From the NCBI RefSeq assembly GCF_010384365.1, contig NZ_CP048397.1, forward strand, positions 4,216,001 to 4,280,000: 64,000 nt of DNA, in the 5' to 3' direction. Below the pieces are notes generated by a model. The model saw nothing but the letters and a program-made list of their open reading frames with translations, did not search any database and was not told where the DNA came from. Numbering within the stretch: the first letter of the stretch is position 1; every line of letters starts with the position of its first letter. Source of the DNA: Streptomyces sp. S4.7 (GTDB taxonomy: Bacteria; Actinomycetota; Actinomycetes; Streptomycetales; Streptomycetaceae). This document shows, piece after piece, positions 54,273-63,324 of the stretch. The position numbers and the translations under genes are program-made.

Positions 54273-56420
54273 TCACTCGCCGCCGGGTGTCTCGGGGGCG
54301 TGCTGGCGGTGGACGTAGCGGGTCTTGGTGCCCGACCCGATCCGTACCGCTTCCCCGTCGTCGGTCCATGTCTTGAGCCAGCCGACGACGGTTTGACGGG
54401 TCGTGCCGTAGTCGTCCGCGAGTTCGCGGGCGATCGCGGAAGCACCGGTGCCTTCGGGGCCCGCGGCGAGCAGCAGCGCCAGCGCGGCCTGCCGCGCGTC
54501 GCTGTCTCCCTCGCGCAGGGCGGACAGGTTCAGCCCGGTCGCGGCCGGCGGCCGGTCCCCGATGGGCGGTTCGGGGGTGTTGCCGAGATGGGCATCGACT
54601 TCCTCCATGAACGCCCGTACCGCCGCTTCCTCGTCCGGCGTGCTCCCGCCCGTGTCGTGCAGGGCCGACAAGTTCAACCCCGTCCCGCTCGTGGCAGGTG
54701 TCGACGTCGGCCCGGTCGCCGGTACGGGGCTGGGGTTGAGGTGGTCGCGCATCCACGCCGTGCGGGTGGTGTCCCAGCGTCGCGCGTACGGCGCCCCGGC
54801 GGCGTGTGCCGACGGCGCGTCAAGCACGGGGTGGCGGTCGCTGGTGGCGGCGACGATGTCGCGGATCTGGTTGGGCAGGATCCGCCAGCATTTGAACAGC
54901 GCCGCGGGCGATTCCGGGGTGCCCATGAACCCGGAGCCCTTGTACGGGGCCTGGTCCACCCTGAGTCCGCGGGATCCGGGGAACAGCTTGGCCAGGTCCA
55001 TACCCTCGGTCTCACCGCCGGTGAGCGCGACGCGCGCCTTGGCTTCACGTCGGATCATGAGGTTGCCGAGGACGGACCCGGTGGCACCGAGTGCGGTGAG
55101 GACGGTGCGGATGCCCATGGCGCGGGCGATGCGGATGACTTCGAGGATCTTCGCGGCGAGCTTCCGCATCTGGGGGTCGTTGCTCGCGAGGATCTCCGCA
55201 CCCTCGTCAATGACCAGCATGACCTGCGGAATCGCCGAACTCACCGGTAGAAGGTCGGTGTTGGCCTGGGAGAGGAGGTCCTGGTAGGCCATCTTGCGGT
55301 GCTTGGCCACCTTGACCGCCGCATCCAGCATCAGGACCGCTTCGTCGTAGGTTCCGGCGAGCCAGTCCACACCCGGCCGCATCCCGCTCGTGGTCTGCCC
55401 GGTGGAGTCGAGTGCGGGGCGGACCCAGGGCAGGCCGGCCGACCCGGCGTTGAGGTCGATCACCCACGTCAGGATGTCCGTCGCGCGGGCGAAGCCGGCG
55501 AGGATGACGTGGACCATGTTGGTCTTGCCCGAACCAGTCGGGCCGACGACGAGGGCGCACTGCTCGCGCAGGTAGGCGCAGATCTCTTCGGCGTTGGTGC
55601 GGTAGCCCCACGGCAGGCCGGTGTAGATCGAGAGCGGCCCGTAGTCGGTGGGGTAGTCGAGTTTCGCGGACAGGACGTCGGCGGTGGTGACGTCGATCAG
55701 GACGCGGCCCTGGTGGATGCCGGGGCCGGCGGTGGCGGTGCAGCCGTGCGGCAGCCTCGCGTCCGCGCTGAGCTTGGCGGACTCCTTCGCGATCCGGTCG
55801 TACGTCGTCCCACCGGCGGGGAGTTCGGCGTCGATCGTGAACCCGGCACCCGTGGGCCACATCTCCACGGCGAGAACGCGCAGGGTGATCCCGCACACGC
55901 GCTGGATCCGGTCGACCCACTCCGCGGCGATCGCACGCCGATCGGCGCTGAGTTCGGCGGCGACCTGTCGTGCCGCGGCGGCCAGGGCCTCTTCCTCGCG
56001 TGCCTCTTCGTAGAGGCTGGCGGTGCGGGCGGCGGCCCCCATGCCGATACCGATCGTGGCCAGGGATCCGAGGGCGGTCCAGGTGAGGGGGCCGGTGGTC
56101 ATGGCCCACGTGGTCCACCCGGCGCCGACGAGCCAGGACGCGGCGCGGGTGGCGATCGTGCGCCCCGCGTTCCGCACCCGCAGTCCGGCGATCGTGTGTC
56201 CGAGCGCCCCGGCGACACCGGCCGTGAGCGCCCAGCCGGGCGGCATGCCGGTGGCCGCGCCGGTTGTCGCGACGGCGAACGCCCCGGTGGTCGCGGACAG
56301 GGCACCTGTCACCGGTCCGTGGCCGGCGGCCCAGTCCCACACCGGCCCCGTGCTGTCCTGCTGCTTCTGCTTCTTTGTGCTGGTGCTGGTGCTGGTGCTG
56401 GTGCTGGTGGTGGTGGTCAT
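54273..56420 (-). CDS. FtsK/SpoIIIE-type DNA translocase (TraB-like transfer protein)
   Basis: A 715-residue protein. After a (Ser-Thr)n N-terminus there are hydrophobic segments (about residues 40-150), then the FtsK motor with Walker A VVGPTGSGKTNMV (about 289-301) and Walker B MLVIDEGAE (about 400). The last 60 residues form a winged-helix-like domain (GASAIARELADDYGTTRQTV), as in TraB, which binds clt repeats and moves double-stranded DNA between mycelial cells. CGACAAG repeats follow the gene. It overlaps the upstream gene by 4 nt. Confidence 0.92.
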   Translation of the reverse strand: MTTTTSTSTSTSTSTKKQKQQDSTGPVWDWAAGHGPVTGALSATTGAFAVATTGAATGMPPGWALTAGVAGALGHTIAGLRVRNAGRTIATRAASWLVGAGWTTWAMTTGPLTWTALGSLATIGIGMGAAARTASLYEEAREEEALAAAARQVAAELSADRRAIAAEWVDRIQRVCGITLRVLAVEMWPTGAGFTIDAELPAGGTTYDRIAKESAKLSADARLPHGCTATAGPGIHQGRVLIDVTTADVLSAKLDYPTDYGPLSIYTGLPWGYRTNAEEICAYLREQCALVVGPTGSGKTNMVHVILAGFARATDILTWVIDLNAGSAGLPWVRPALDSTGQTTSGMRPGVDWLAGTYDEAVLMLDAAVKVAKHRKMAYQDLLSQANTDLLPVSSAIPQVMLVIDEGAEILASNDPQMRKLAAKILEVIRIARAMGIRTVLTALGATGSVLGNLMIRREAKARVALTGGETEGMDLAKLFPGSRGLRVDQAPYKGSGFMGTPESPAALFKCWRILPNQIRDIVAATSDRHPVLDAPSAHAAGAPYARRWDTTRTAWMRDHLNPSPVPATGPTSTPATSGTGLNLSALHDTGGSTPDEEAAVRAFMEEVDAHLGNTPEPPIGDRPPAATGLNLSALREGDSDARQAALALLLAAGPEGTGASAIARELADDYGTTRQTVVGWLKTWTDDGEAVRIGSGTKTRYVHRQHAPETPGGE
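56377..56417. repeat. GTGCTG microsatellite at the start of the translocase gene
   Basis: About six copies of a 6-bp unit encode the alternating Ser-Thr N-terminus. Copy-number change would alter the length in steps of two residues without a frameshift. Confidence 0.7.
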
Positions 56421-58003
56421 CAGACGTTCCAGCCCTTCTCGGCTTCGGGGCCGTTGCGGGGGTCCTCGTGGCGGGCGATGTCCTGCTCGTGGGCCTGGCG
56501 GAACAGCGGACCGAGGTCACCGGCCGTGGACACGGCGTGCATCAGGACCTGGAAGAGGTCGTCGAACCCGTCGGCCACGGTCTTCTCCAGCGGGAACTCG
56601 GAGTCCGAGCGCTCCGCGAGGATGCGGAAGGTGTTGGCCACGCAGGTCAGGGCCTCGGGAAGGTTCTCGACCATGGCCAGGATCTCCATGGCGTCGTCGG
56701 GGGCGTAGGAGCGGGCGGCGTTCTCCATCTCGGACGCGGCCTCTTCGAACCGGAAACCAGACACGTGGATGACCTCCTGATGCGGGGCGGGAATGCCGGG
56801 GATGAGCTGTGCCGGGCGTTCGACGCGGTCGCCGATCTGCTCGTCGTCGTTCTCCGCCGCGGCATCGGCCGCAGCTTCCTCGTCGTCCTGAGCGGCGCGG
56901 ATCGCGCGGTCACGTGCTTCGCGGTCCAGCCGCGCGGCACCCATCAGGCGCCGGTAGAAGCGGCGGCCGGGATACATCAGCCATCGCCAGCCGAGCCTGC
57001 GACCCAACGGGGTGGTGAGCATGCCGAGCACACCCAGCGGAGCGGACAGCGCCGCGGCGAGCAGGCGGCGGCCCTGCATCCGCAGCGTGGAACGCCACAA
57101 CGCCGAACGCGCCCGACGACGCGCCGCCGCGTGACGCACCGACGACCGCTTACCGTCGACCTTGTTCTGAGCACGCCGGTCGCGAGCGGCACGGGCCTTG
57201 CCGACGGCCGTATCGCGCATCCGCCCGACCTGCCCCATGCCCTTGGACACGGCACGGCTGATGCCGCCCTTGTTCCCGGAACGGGCGGTGCGTGCAGCGG
57301 ACTTGGCAGCGCGACGGGCATCCGCCACCTTCCGGCGCGCGTCGGTGCCCTGCGTACGGGCAGCGGCACGCGTCGGCGCCTGCTGCTTACTCGCCTGCCG
57401 CAACGCCTTGACCTGCCCCAACCGGCCCGCCGACGAGCGGCCGGAACTGAGCGGAGAACGCCCCGCGCGGCCACCGGCAGACGACCCGGCGGAGTGCTTG
57501 CCCTTGCCGGTGCGGGACTTGGAGCCCGCAGCGAGTCCACCGGAACGGGACATCCTCCCCGGCGTCTTGCCACCGCCGCGGCCACCCGTGCTGGTGTGCC
57601 CGGAGCGGCGGGACTGCGACGGAACACCACCGAGCCCACCGGCACCGGCACGACGCGGCGACGCACCGGACGCCGATCCCGCCTTGCCCCGCGACGGGTT
57701 GCGCTTGCGGCCCGTGCGGGACTGACGAGCGGTACGCGTGGCGGCGACCGTGCCGAGCACCACGGCGCCGGTCGCCGCGACCGCAGCGGCCACCGGACCA
57801 CCGGTGAGTGCCGCGGTCGCGATCAGCCCGGCGGTGGAGTTGGCGCCTGTCATCGCGAGCGGCACCACCGGCCAAGCACCCGCAGTGTGCCCGCCCTGAT
57901 CGGCGGAAGCCGCCGGAGTAGGCGCGGATTGGGGTGTGTTTTCACTGGTGGGAGGGGGTGCAGCCGCAGGGGCTGCTACCGCTTCCGTACTGGTATCCGT
58001 CAT
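56420..58003 (-). CDS. Basic membrane protein of the transfer operon, unknown family
   Basis: A 527-residue protein in three parts: an Ala/Pro-rich N-terminus with one hydrophobic segment (about residues 44-90), a long strongly basic low-complexity region (about 90-310, Arg/Lys/Gly/Ser), and a hydrophobic stretch at about 316-345 followed by an acidic helical C-terminus (FEEAASEMENAARSYAP and onward). No family is recognised. The gene directly precedes and overlaps the TraB-like gene, so it probably belongs to DNA transfer; the basic region could bind DNA. AAGGAG lies before ATG 58003. Confidence 0.75.
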   Translation of the reverse strand: MTDTSTEAVAAPAAAPPPTSENTPQSAPTPAASADQGGHTAGAWPVVPLAMTGANSTAGLIATAALTGGPVAAAVAATGAVVLGTVAATRTARQSRTGRKRNPSRGKAGSASGASPRRAGAGGLGGVPSQSRRSGHTSTGGRGGGKTPGRMSRSGGLAAGSKSRTGKGKHSAGSSAGGRAGRSPLSSGRSSAGRLGQVKALRQASKQQAPTRAAARTQGTDARRKVADARRAAKSAARTARSGNKGGISRAVSKGMGQVGRMRDTAVGKARAARDRRAQNKVDGKRSSVRHAAARRRARSALWRSTLRMQGRRLLAAALSAPLGVLGMLTTPLGRRLGWRWLMYPGRRFYRRLMGAARLDREARDRAIRAAQDDEEAAADAAAENDDEQIGDRVERPAQLIPGIPAPHQEVIHVSGFRFEEAASEMENAARSYAPDDAMEILAMVENLPEALTCVANTFRILAERSDSEFPLEKTVADGFDDLFQVLMHAVSTAGDLGPLFRQAHEQDIARHEDPRNGPEAEKGWNV

Positions 58004-58031
58004 GCTGTGAGCGCTCCTTCAGGGGAGACAG

Positions 58032-58073
58032 GAGGCCCGACCGATTGCTGTGAGAGGTCGCCGGTCGGGCCTC
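58032..58073 (-). terminator. Hairpin within the transfer region
   Basis: Perfect 12-bp stem, GAGGCCCGACCG with CGGTCGGGCCTC, around an 18-nt loop. It divides the small-protein genes from the two large transfer genes. Confidence 0.78.
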
Positions 58074-58100
58074 GGTGAACTGCCGGGGCTGTGATGCGGG

Positions 58101-58325
58101 TCAGATCCGGTTGGGTTCGAGGGAGAAGAAGACGACGTTCGCCCGGTGCAGAGCCGGTGCAGAGCCGGTCAGCTCCGCGTACAGGGCGTTGAAGGCGTCC
58201 ACACGCGTGGCCCCGGCGGGCGGGGTGTAGCTGCCGCTGGACGTCGCCGAGGCAAGACCTGGCTTTTCCACCGTCAGGACGAAGAAGTGGCTGCCCTGCG
58301 ACCGGGCGTGCGGCTGGCTGGTCAC
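58101..58325 (-). CDS. Small unknown protein of the transfer region
   Basis: A 74-residue protein starting at GTG 58325 after AGGAG. It has a beta-strand-like FFVLTVEKPGLA, a central PPAGATRVDAFNALY and VVFFSLEPNRI at the end, which suggests a small compact alpha/beta fold. No family is recognised. A terminator hairpin follows it. Confidence 0.65.
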   Translation of the reverse strand: MTSQPHARSQGSHFFVLTVEKPGLASATSSGSYTPPAGATRVDAFNALYAELTGSAPALHRANVVFFSLEPNRI

Positions 58326-58368
58326 GATGAATCTCCTGGTGATTGAGGCGTTCAGGCAGATGCGCTGA

Positions 58369-58740
58369 TCAGTTGGGGTAGGCGCAGGGGACGCACATGC
58401 CGAGCGTGGGCGGGATGCAGTACCCGGCGTCGGTGCGGCAGTTGGGGCAGGTACGGCGGGCGAGCATCGCTTTGGCGAGCGCGGCGGCCCGGCCCGGTGT
58501 CATGGGGCGTACGGGCTTGGCGCGGTCGATCCGGTAGAGGTAGGCGACCGCGACGCCGGCCTTGCGGCGGCGGGATCGGCGCATCAACTGGGCGGCGATG
58601 TCCTGACCGCCGGGGCGCAGTCCGCGGGCCCGTAACTGCCGGCGCGTCGCCAGCCCGTCCGGCGCGAACTTCCACGGGTAGGTGGGTATGCCGTGGCGGG
58701 CGCCGTTGGGGTCGTAGCACTTGCCGAACGTCGGGGACAT
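58369..58740 (-). CDS. RRQRL-motif zinc-binding protein
   Basis: A 123-residue protein. ATRRQLRARGLRPGGQDI (residues about 31-48) is the RRQ-type basic motif, and four Cys near the end (CPNC and CIPPTLGMCVPC) should bind zinc. Proteins of this kind are typical of streptomycete AICEs, where their function is unknown. The start overlaps the stop of the DUF2637 gene. Confidence 0.8.
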   Translation of the reverse strand: MSPTFGKCYDPNGARHGIPTYPWKFAPDGLATRRQLRARGLRPGGQDIAAQLMRRSRRRKAGVAVAYLYRIDRAKPVRPMTPGRAAALAKAMLARRTCPNCRTDAGYCIPPTLGMCVPCAYPN

Positions 58741-59630
58741 CAGCTCTCACCGCCGACTGCCACGAGGTGCGGGTGGTGCGAGTCGCTGTCGCTGGTGTCG
58801 CGTACGGCGAGGATCTGCTTGCGCGCCCATGACTCGCTCATGCCGTATGCCTCGCCCAGTGCGCGGGCACTGAGCGGGCGGCCCGCCTGTGCGGATTCGG
58901 CGTACGTACGGCGTGCGTCCTGCCGCGTCCGCTCCAGCTCCGCTTCCTCGAACTGGGCCTGCCGCGTGTCCTCTTCCTGCGCGCCCGGCTCCGGTGTGCG
59001 GAGGGTGTGCGGGCCGTGCGGATCCTCACCCCCCACACCATCCGCACCCTCCCCGACCAGGGCGGATACGGTCGGCACCGCAGGCAGCTCCGTACCGGAG
59101 GGCGAGCCGACCGCGCCCACGTGCGCGGCAGGGACGGGGGTGTGCGGCAGGTGTGCGGATGAATCCGCACGCCGCTCGTACGCCGGTTCGCTCACGGGTG
59201 CCGGACGGTGGTGAAGCACCTTGGCGACCAGGTCGGAGCCGAAGAAGATTGCCCCGACCGGAAGTGACGTGGCGATGAGGACCAGGGCGTAGTGGGCGGG
59301 GTCCCAGTCGGCGAGCCGGACCAGGGTGCCGACTTCCGGTGCGTGCAGCGCGGGGACCAGTCCGTGGACGTAGTTCAGGAGGAGCGACGCCACGGTGTAG
59401 CCACCGAGGATCCACAGCGCGACCGTCTTGTCCCGTCCGGTCAGGACCAGGGTCGCGATCAGAGCGAGGGCCATCAGGCCGTCGACCACGAACGGGTACA
59501 GCAGCGACGCCTGCTCGTCGGCGCCGATCGCACGGGCCACGTCCCGCAGCGCGTTCCACGACACGCGGAACGCCATACCGACGACCACGACCAGCGCGAG
59601 CACGAGCCCGCTTGCGGCTTTGCGGTTCAT
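58740..59630 (-). CDS. DUF2637 membrane protein with C-terminal helix-turn-helix-like region
   Basis: A 296-residue protein. Four membrane helices occupy about residues 6-140 (starting GLVLALVVVVGMAFRVSW), the DUF2637 domain found on actinobacterial plasmids and AICEs. After a Pro-rich linker, the last 70 residues contain RRTYAESAQAGRPLSARALG and SESWARKQI, similar to the helix-turn-helix of Streptomyces Spd/RepSA-linked proteins. It probably serves plasmid spread. It is coupled to both neighbours by 4-nt overlaps. Confidence 0.83.
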   Translation of the reverse strand: MNRKAASGLVLALVVVVGMAFRVSWNALRDVARAIGADEQASLLYPFVVDGLMALALIATLVLTGRDKTVALWILGGYTVASLLLNYVHGLVPALHAPEVGTLVRLADWDPAHYALVLIATSLPVGAIFFGSDLVAKVLHHRPAPVSEPAYERRADSSAHLPHTPVPAAHVGAVGSPSGTELPAVPTVSALVGEGADGVGGEDPHGPHTLRTPEPGAQEEDTRQAQFEEAELERTRQDARRTYAESAQAGRPLSARALGEAYGMSESWARKQILAVRDTSDSDSHHPHLVAVGGES

Positions 59631-59959
59631 GCGAGCGCACCCCCGTCCGGGCCGGACGCGTCGCTGTAGCCGTGCAGATGCACGTCCGCGCCGCCGTAGG
59701 CGATCGACGCCGTGAGCGACCGCGTGTGACCGCCGCTGTGGACGCTGTGCGTGACGCTCTCCGGCGGGATGGCCAGCGCCTCACGCCACGTTTCGAAGTC
59801 GCCCAGACCCTCGTGCAGGCGCAGCGTGAGCCGGCCGGGGTAGATGCCGGACAGGTCAACGGTGGGGGTGGGCAGGTGCCCGAAGTCCGCGTGCAGCAAC
59901 CGCAGCACACGCAACGGCACGGCCAGCCCGTCAAACGTCAACGATCCGTTCTCGTTCAT
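59627..59959 (-). CDS. Unknown small protein of the transfer operon
   Basis: A 110-residue protein starting MNENGSLTF with no recognised domain; the middle part LRLHEGLGDFETWREALAIP looks helical and HLHGYSDASG may form a strand-loop. It overlaps the DUF2637 gene (TGA/ATG) and the upstream gene by 4 nt each, which supports it as a real gene. Confidence 0.7.
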   Translation of the reverse strand: MNENGSLTFDGLAVPLRVLRLLHADFGHLPTPTVDLSGIYPGRLTLRLHEGLGDFETWREALAIPPESVTHSVHSGGHTRSLTASIAYGGADVHLHGYSDASGPDGGALA

Positions 59960-60246
59960 GCCGCGGCCCTCTTCCCCGCACGCACCCGGCGGGCCGTGCG
60001 CGGCAGGGTGACGACGTTGAACAGGTCCGGCGCCAGCGCCTCAACCGTCTCCGCGGCAACCGTGCTCGCACGATCCGGGAGCTCCGGGTTCTCGGCGAGG
60101 ATGTCGCGCGCCGCATCCTCGCGGGCCGCGCGCTCCATCTCGCTCTCACCCTCGACACCCAGCCACAACTCCAGCGGCGTACCCAGGGCAAGCTCAACGA
60201 ACTCATCAGCCGTAACGGCCGTATGACCAGCAACGATGACTCTCAT
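59956..60246 (-). CDS. Unknown small protein, first gene of the transfer operon
   Basis: A 96-residue protein, MRVIVAGHTAVTADEFVEL at the start, an acidic helical middle (MERAAREDAARDILAENPEL) and a basic tail (RRVRAGKRAAA). No family is recognised. It is the first gene of the reverse transcript, which runs from here to the translocase. A 12-bp hairpin lies 40-70 bp upstream in the probable leader. Confidence 0.7.
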   Translation of the reverse strand: MRVIVAGHTAVTADEFVELALGTPLELWLGVEGESEMERAAREDAARDILAENPELPDRASTVAAETVEALAPDLFNVVTLPRTARRVRAGKRAAA

Positions 60247-60285
60247 GGGTCGAACTCCTCGTAGACGGTGGGAACGGCCCGAACT

Positions 60286-60315
60286 GCGGCCCCGGGTCTA
60301 GCCACCCGGGGCCGC
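60286..60315 (-). promoter_or_regulatory. Hairpin in the probable leader of the transfer operon
   Basis: Perfect 12-bp stem, GCGGCCCCGGGT with ACCCGGGGCCGC, and a 6-nt loop, ending 40 bp before the first start codon of the operon. It could act as an attenuator or stop unwanted read-through. Confidence 0.5.
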
Positions 60316-60938
60316 TCGCCGTTGTGGAACCTGCAGATTTGCGGCTCCCTGCAACCCCGCCCGTACGACCGTGAAGGCCGGACGGGCAGAGGAGGCAACC
60401 GGCCGCAGCCAGCCCGAGAGCCGGGCGCGGCGGCGAGACTGTTGAGCACGCGGCGGTGGCCGCGCGGTTCGTCTTCTTGGGTTGGGCAGACGGGGCCCGC
60501 GATCTTTTCCCTTGTCTCACCTGTGCGTATGGATCGCGTGTCCAGCCCGGAGAGGGGTGGCGCGGGAAAAGGTGCGTGCGAGTCGCACAGGCAGGGACTA
60601 CGGCTTGTCGCTGTTGCCTGATCCCGGGTGACCAGAGGACGCAACCTGTGTGGCGCCCCTCCGCAGATCTCTTGCTCGGAGGCGCCGGCGCGTCGTAGCT
60701 CCGGGGGCATCTGTTCAGTTTTCAAGCAAGCGAACGCTGCCTTTGTACTGACCCCTGGGGGCTTTCCTCCGGGCGCTCTGCGGTTGCACCAATGCGTGGT
60801 GTGTATTACCTACCACTCACGTTGGCAGAAGGATTCCGCGCCGTCAACCCGTAGTTTTCGACTCGGACTCGCTGGCCGTCCCGTGTGGTGGTGGTCCAAC
60901 TGTTGCCGGACAGCCCGCACTTCGGGAGCGTGTACTAG

Positions 60939-60978
60939 GGGGTGCACTCGTGCACCCCGACGTGCAAAGCCTCTGCAC
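60939..60978. promoter_or_regulatory. Operator-like TGCAC palindromes before the XRE regulator
   Basis: GGGGTGCAC and GTGCACCCC (60939-60947 and 60950-60958) form a perfect palindrome with a 2-nt spacer. A second, weaker pair GTGCA-N7-TGCAC (60962-60978) follows. The last half-site overlaps a possible -35 element placed 17 bp before TAGAGT (60996-61001). This fits autoregulation by the downstream regulator. Confidence 0.55.
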
Positions 60979-61045
60979 AGTGGCCCTGACCTGCGTAGAG
61001 TGACGATGAGTCAAGCTGGGACTACGGCCGCTCTCTGGGGGTTCG

Positions 61046-62416
61046 ATGGCAGACCGGAACGCCGGACTGGCCGCGCTCATGCAGGAAGCAGACTTCTCCC
61101 ACAAGTCACTTGCTCGTGCGGTGGTCACCGCTGCCGCTCAGTCAGGCGAGGACGTCACCTGTGACCACACGTACGTGACCAGGTGGCTCAAGGGCTCCAT
61201 CCCGCGCGGCAACATGCCGCAGTTCATTGCCGACGCGATCGGGCGCAAGGTGGGGCGCCGCCTCACGATCGATGACATCGGGATGGGCGACGCGGCCGTG
61301 TCCGCCGTGCAGCCTGAGTTGGGGCTTGACTTCCCGGACAGGCCGGAGAGTACGGCCAAAACCGTGGCCGACCTCTGGCGTGCCGACCTTGCCGACGCTG
61401 AGACGCTGGTTCGGGCACTGCCCGATTCTGCGGCTTGGAGTACCGCGTCCCTCCGCTGGATCGTGGCTCCTCCAGACAGAGAGCTAACACGGACGGGCAA
61501 CCGGGCGGTTGGTGCCGTGGACGTGGACATGGTTCGCTCTACAGCCGACGCGTTCAGCATGCTCGACGGCAAGTTCGGCGGTGGCCATGCCCGGCGGGCG
61601 CTGATTCAGTACCTGCACACGGATGTCCGGCCGATGCTTGATGGGAAGTACTCCGACGACGTGGGCAGGCAACTGCACTCAGCCGTGGCGGAAGCGCTCC
61701 TGCTCGCCGGTTGGATGTCGTACGACAGCGGCCTTCACGGCATCGCTCAGCGGTACCTCATCCAGGCGCTACGCATGACGCAAGCGGCTGGTGACAGGCT
61801 TCTCGGCGGAAGCATCCTGTCCGCCATGAGCCATCAGGCCACATTCCTGGGGCGGTACCAGGACGCTGCGACGCTCGCTCGTGCCGCGTACACCGGCCCC
61901 GGTCCTGCACTGGGGCCGACGATGGCCGCACAGTTCCGCGCGATGGAGGCACGGGCATTGGCTCGGCTCGGGGATGAGCGTGGCTGTGACCTCGCTCTCG
62001 CGGAGGCCGAACTCAGACTTAACCAGCGGACGGCCGGCAGCGACCCGCCGTACATCGCGTACTTCGACGAAGTGGAGCTTGCTGCCGAGATAGGCCACTG
62101 CTTTCGCGACCTGGGACGTTCCATCGAAGCTGCGCAGCGAGGTGGGGTCTCCATCTTTGGCGACGGCCTGAACAACCGAAGCGACTTCTTCGCGACGATG
62201 GTTCAGGCTGAGACATACATCAATCAAGGGGAGATCGGCCGTGGATTCGAAATAGCGCTGAGCGCGCTGCAACTCGGCGAGGGGTTGAAGTCTGCGCGCT
62301 GCATTCAGTACGTGCGGGAATTCCAGGGGCGCGTCACGAGCGGGATGAGGCGGGTCGCGGAGTTCCGCACATTCGAGGAACAGGCCCGTGGCTTCCGCCT
62401 ATGGCAACAGGCGTGA
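61046..62416 (+). CDS. XRE-type transcriptional regulator with TPR-like C-terminal region
   Basis: A 456-residue regulator. An N-terminal helix-turn-helix (about residues 14-75, LARAVVTAAAQSG and YVTRWLKGSIPRGNMPQFIA) is followed by a long helical region with TPR-like repeats (about 160-440, for example RALIQYLHTD and ATLARAAYTGPGP). Proteins of this layout are common in Streptomyces mobile elements and in developmental regulation. It is divergent from the transfer operon, and TGCAC palindromes in its promoter region suggest it represses itself or the transfer genes. The start has only a weak GGGGG upstream. Confidence 0.82.
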   Translation: MADRNAGLAALMQEADFSHKSLARAVVTAAAQSGEDVTCDHTYVTRWLKGSIPRGNMPQFIADAIGRKVGRRLTIDDIGMGDAAVSAVQPELGLDFPDRPESTAKTVADLWRADLADAETLVRALPDSAAWSTASLRWIVAPPDRELTRTGNRAVGAVDVDMVRSTADAFSMLDGKFGGGHARRALIQYLHTDVRPMLDGKYSDDVGRQLHSAVAEALLLAGWMSYDSGLHGIAQRYLIQALRMTQAAGDRLLGGSILSAMSHQATFLGRYQDAATLARAAYTGPGPALGPTMAAQFRAMEARALARLGDERGCDLALAEAELRLNQRTAGSDPPYIAYFDEVELAAEIGHCFRDLGRSIEAAQRGGVSIFGDGLNNRSDFFATMVQAETYINQGEIGRGFEIALSALQLGEGLKSARCIQYVREFQGRVTSGMRRVAEFRTFEEQARGFRLWQQA

Positions 62417-62421
62417 CGTTT

Positions 62422-63324
62422 CTAGAACGGCGCCCAGTCCCGGCGAGACCCACCCGATCGTAGGCTTTGCACCCGCTTCTCAACTTCCTCGGCCGCGCGT
62501 GAATTGGTGCTGGCATTCTGGGAAAGCCACGTGACCATCAGAAGTTCCCGGATGCTTCGCAGAACTGTGTACCCGGACCATTCCCGCACGTCGAACCCGT
62601 ACCCAGCGACAAAATCGGCGTACTCGGCTTCCGTGTGCCAGCCAAAGCTGTCGTAGTACATGGCAGTCTGCATGAGGTCCCACTCGCGGGGGCCTATAAC
62701 GAAACCATCCATGTCGATGACCTTTGGGTGACCGGCCGCGTCGTGCAGGACGTTACCCACGTTGAAGTCCCCGTGCAGATGACCCGCCGGAAGCTCAAAG
62801 CGGAGGCGGCCGTACTCAGCAACCAAATCTTCGGCCATAGACTGGAGAAAAGCGCGGGTGGCGTCCGGAATGGCGGCACCCTTCAAACGCTGCGTAACTC
62901 TATCGAAAGGTTCAAGCGACGGGAGCGAAAAGGGAGGCGACTTCAAATCGTGAAGCCGCCGCAGCAGCGCGCCCATTTCTCCTGTACTCGCGTACGCATC
63001 TCCGTCGGAAAGACCTTCCCAGAACGTCACCGGGTGGCCCTGAATAACAACCGGCTGTTCGGCCGCCGTGACGAGTCGCGCCGCCGGATACCCCTCGGAC
63101 GCGAGCCATTCCGCCACGGCCACTTCCCTGCGTACGGAGGGAAGCCGATCGGGACTGCGGCCGACCCGGGAGACGATACGGCCGCCGTCTAGACGGAACA
63201 CGGCATGGTCGCCGAACCGCAGCATCTCGATCCCGTCCGTGCCCACGTCCGCGACCTCGCACGCCTTGCGCAATATGGCGCCCGCCGCGCCAGCGTCGAA
63301 CTCAGTCCTTTCGGTCGTCGTCAT
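62422..63324 (-). CDS. Aminoglycoside phosphotransferase-family kinase
   Basis: A 300-residue APH-fold protein. The catalytic loop is HLHGDFNVGNVLHD (about residues 182-195) and the metal-binding loop is VIDMDGF. The N-lobe shows FGDHAVFRL and ISR-type strands. Such kinases may phosphorylate antibiotics, homoserine, choline or sugars; resistance cannot be inferred from sequence alone. It is translationally coupled to a GntR-type regulator upstream, and the pair is a cargo-like module with somewhat lower G+C. It converges with the XRE gene, with only 5 bp between stops. Confidence 0.85.
   Translation of the reverse strand: MTTTERTEFDAGAAGAILRKACEVADVGTDGIEMLRFGDHAVFRLDGGRIVSRVGRSPDRLPSVRREVAVAEWLASEGYPAARLVTAAEQPVVIQGHPVTFWEGLSDGDAYASTGEMGALLRRLHDLKSPPFSLPSLEPFDRVTQRLKGAAIPDATRAFLQSMAEDLVAEYGRLRFELPAGHLHGDFNVGNVLHDAAGHPKVIDMDGFVIGPREWDLMQTAMYYDSFGWHTEAEYADFVAGYGFDVREWSGYTVLRSIRELLMVTWLSQNASTNSRAAEEVEKRVQSLRSGGSRRDWAPF

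Larger units (their letters stand above)
60247..61045. other. Divergent control region between the transfer operon and the XRE regulator
   Basis: This 799-bp region has a 12-bp hairpin (60286-60315), palindromic TGCAC sites (60939-60978) and a probable promoter for the regulator. I see no convincing gene in the remainder. Confidence 0.6.
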
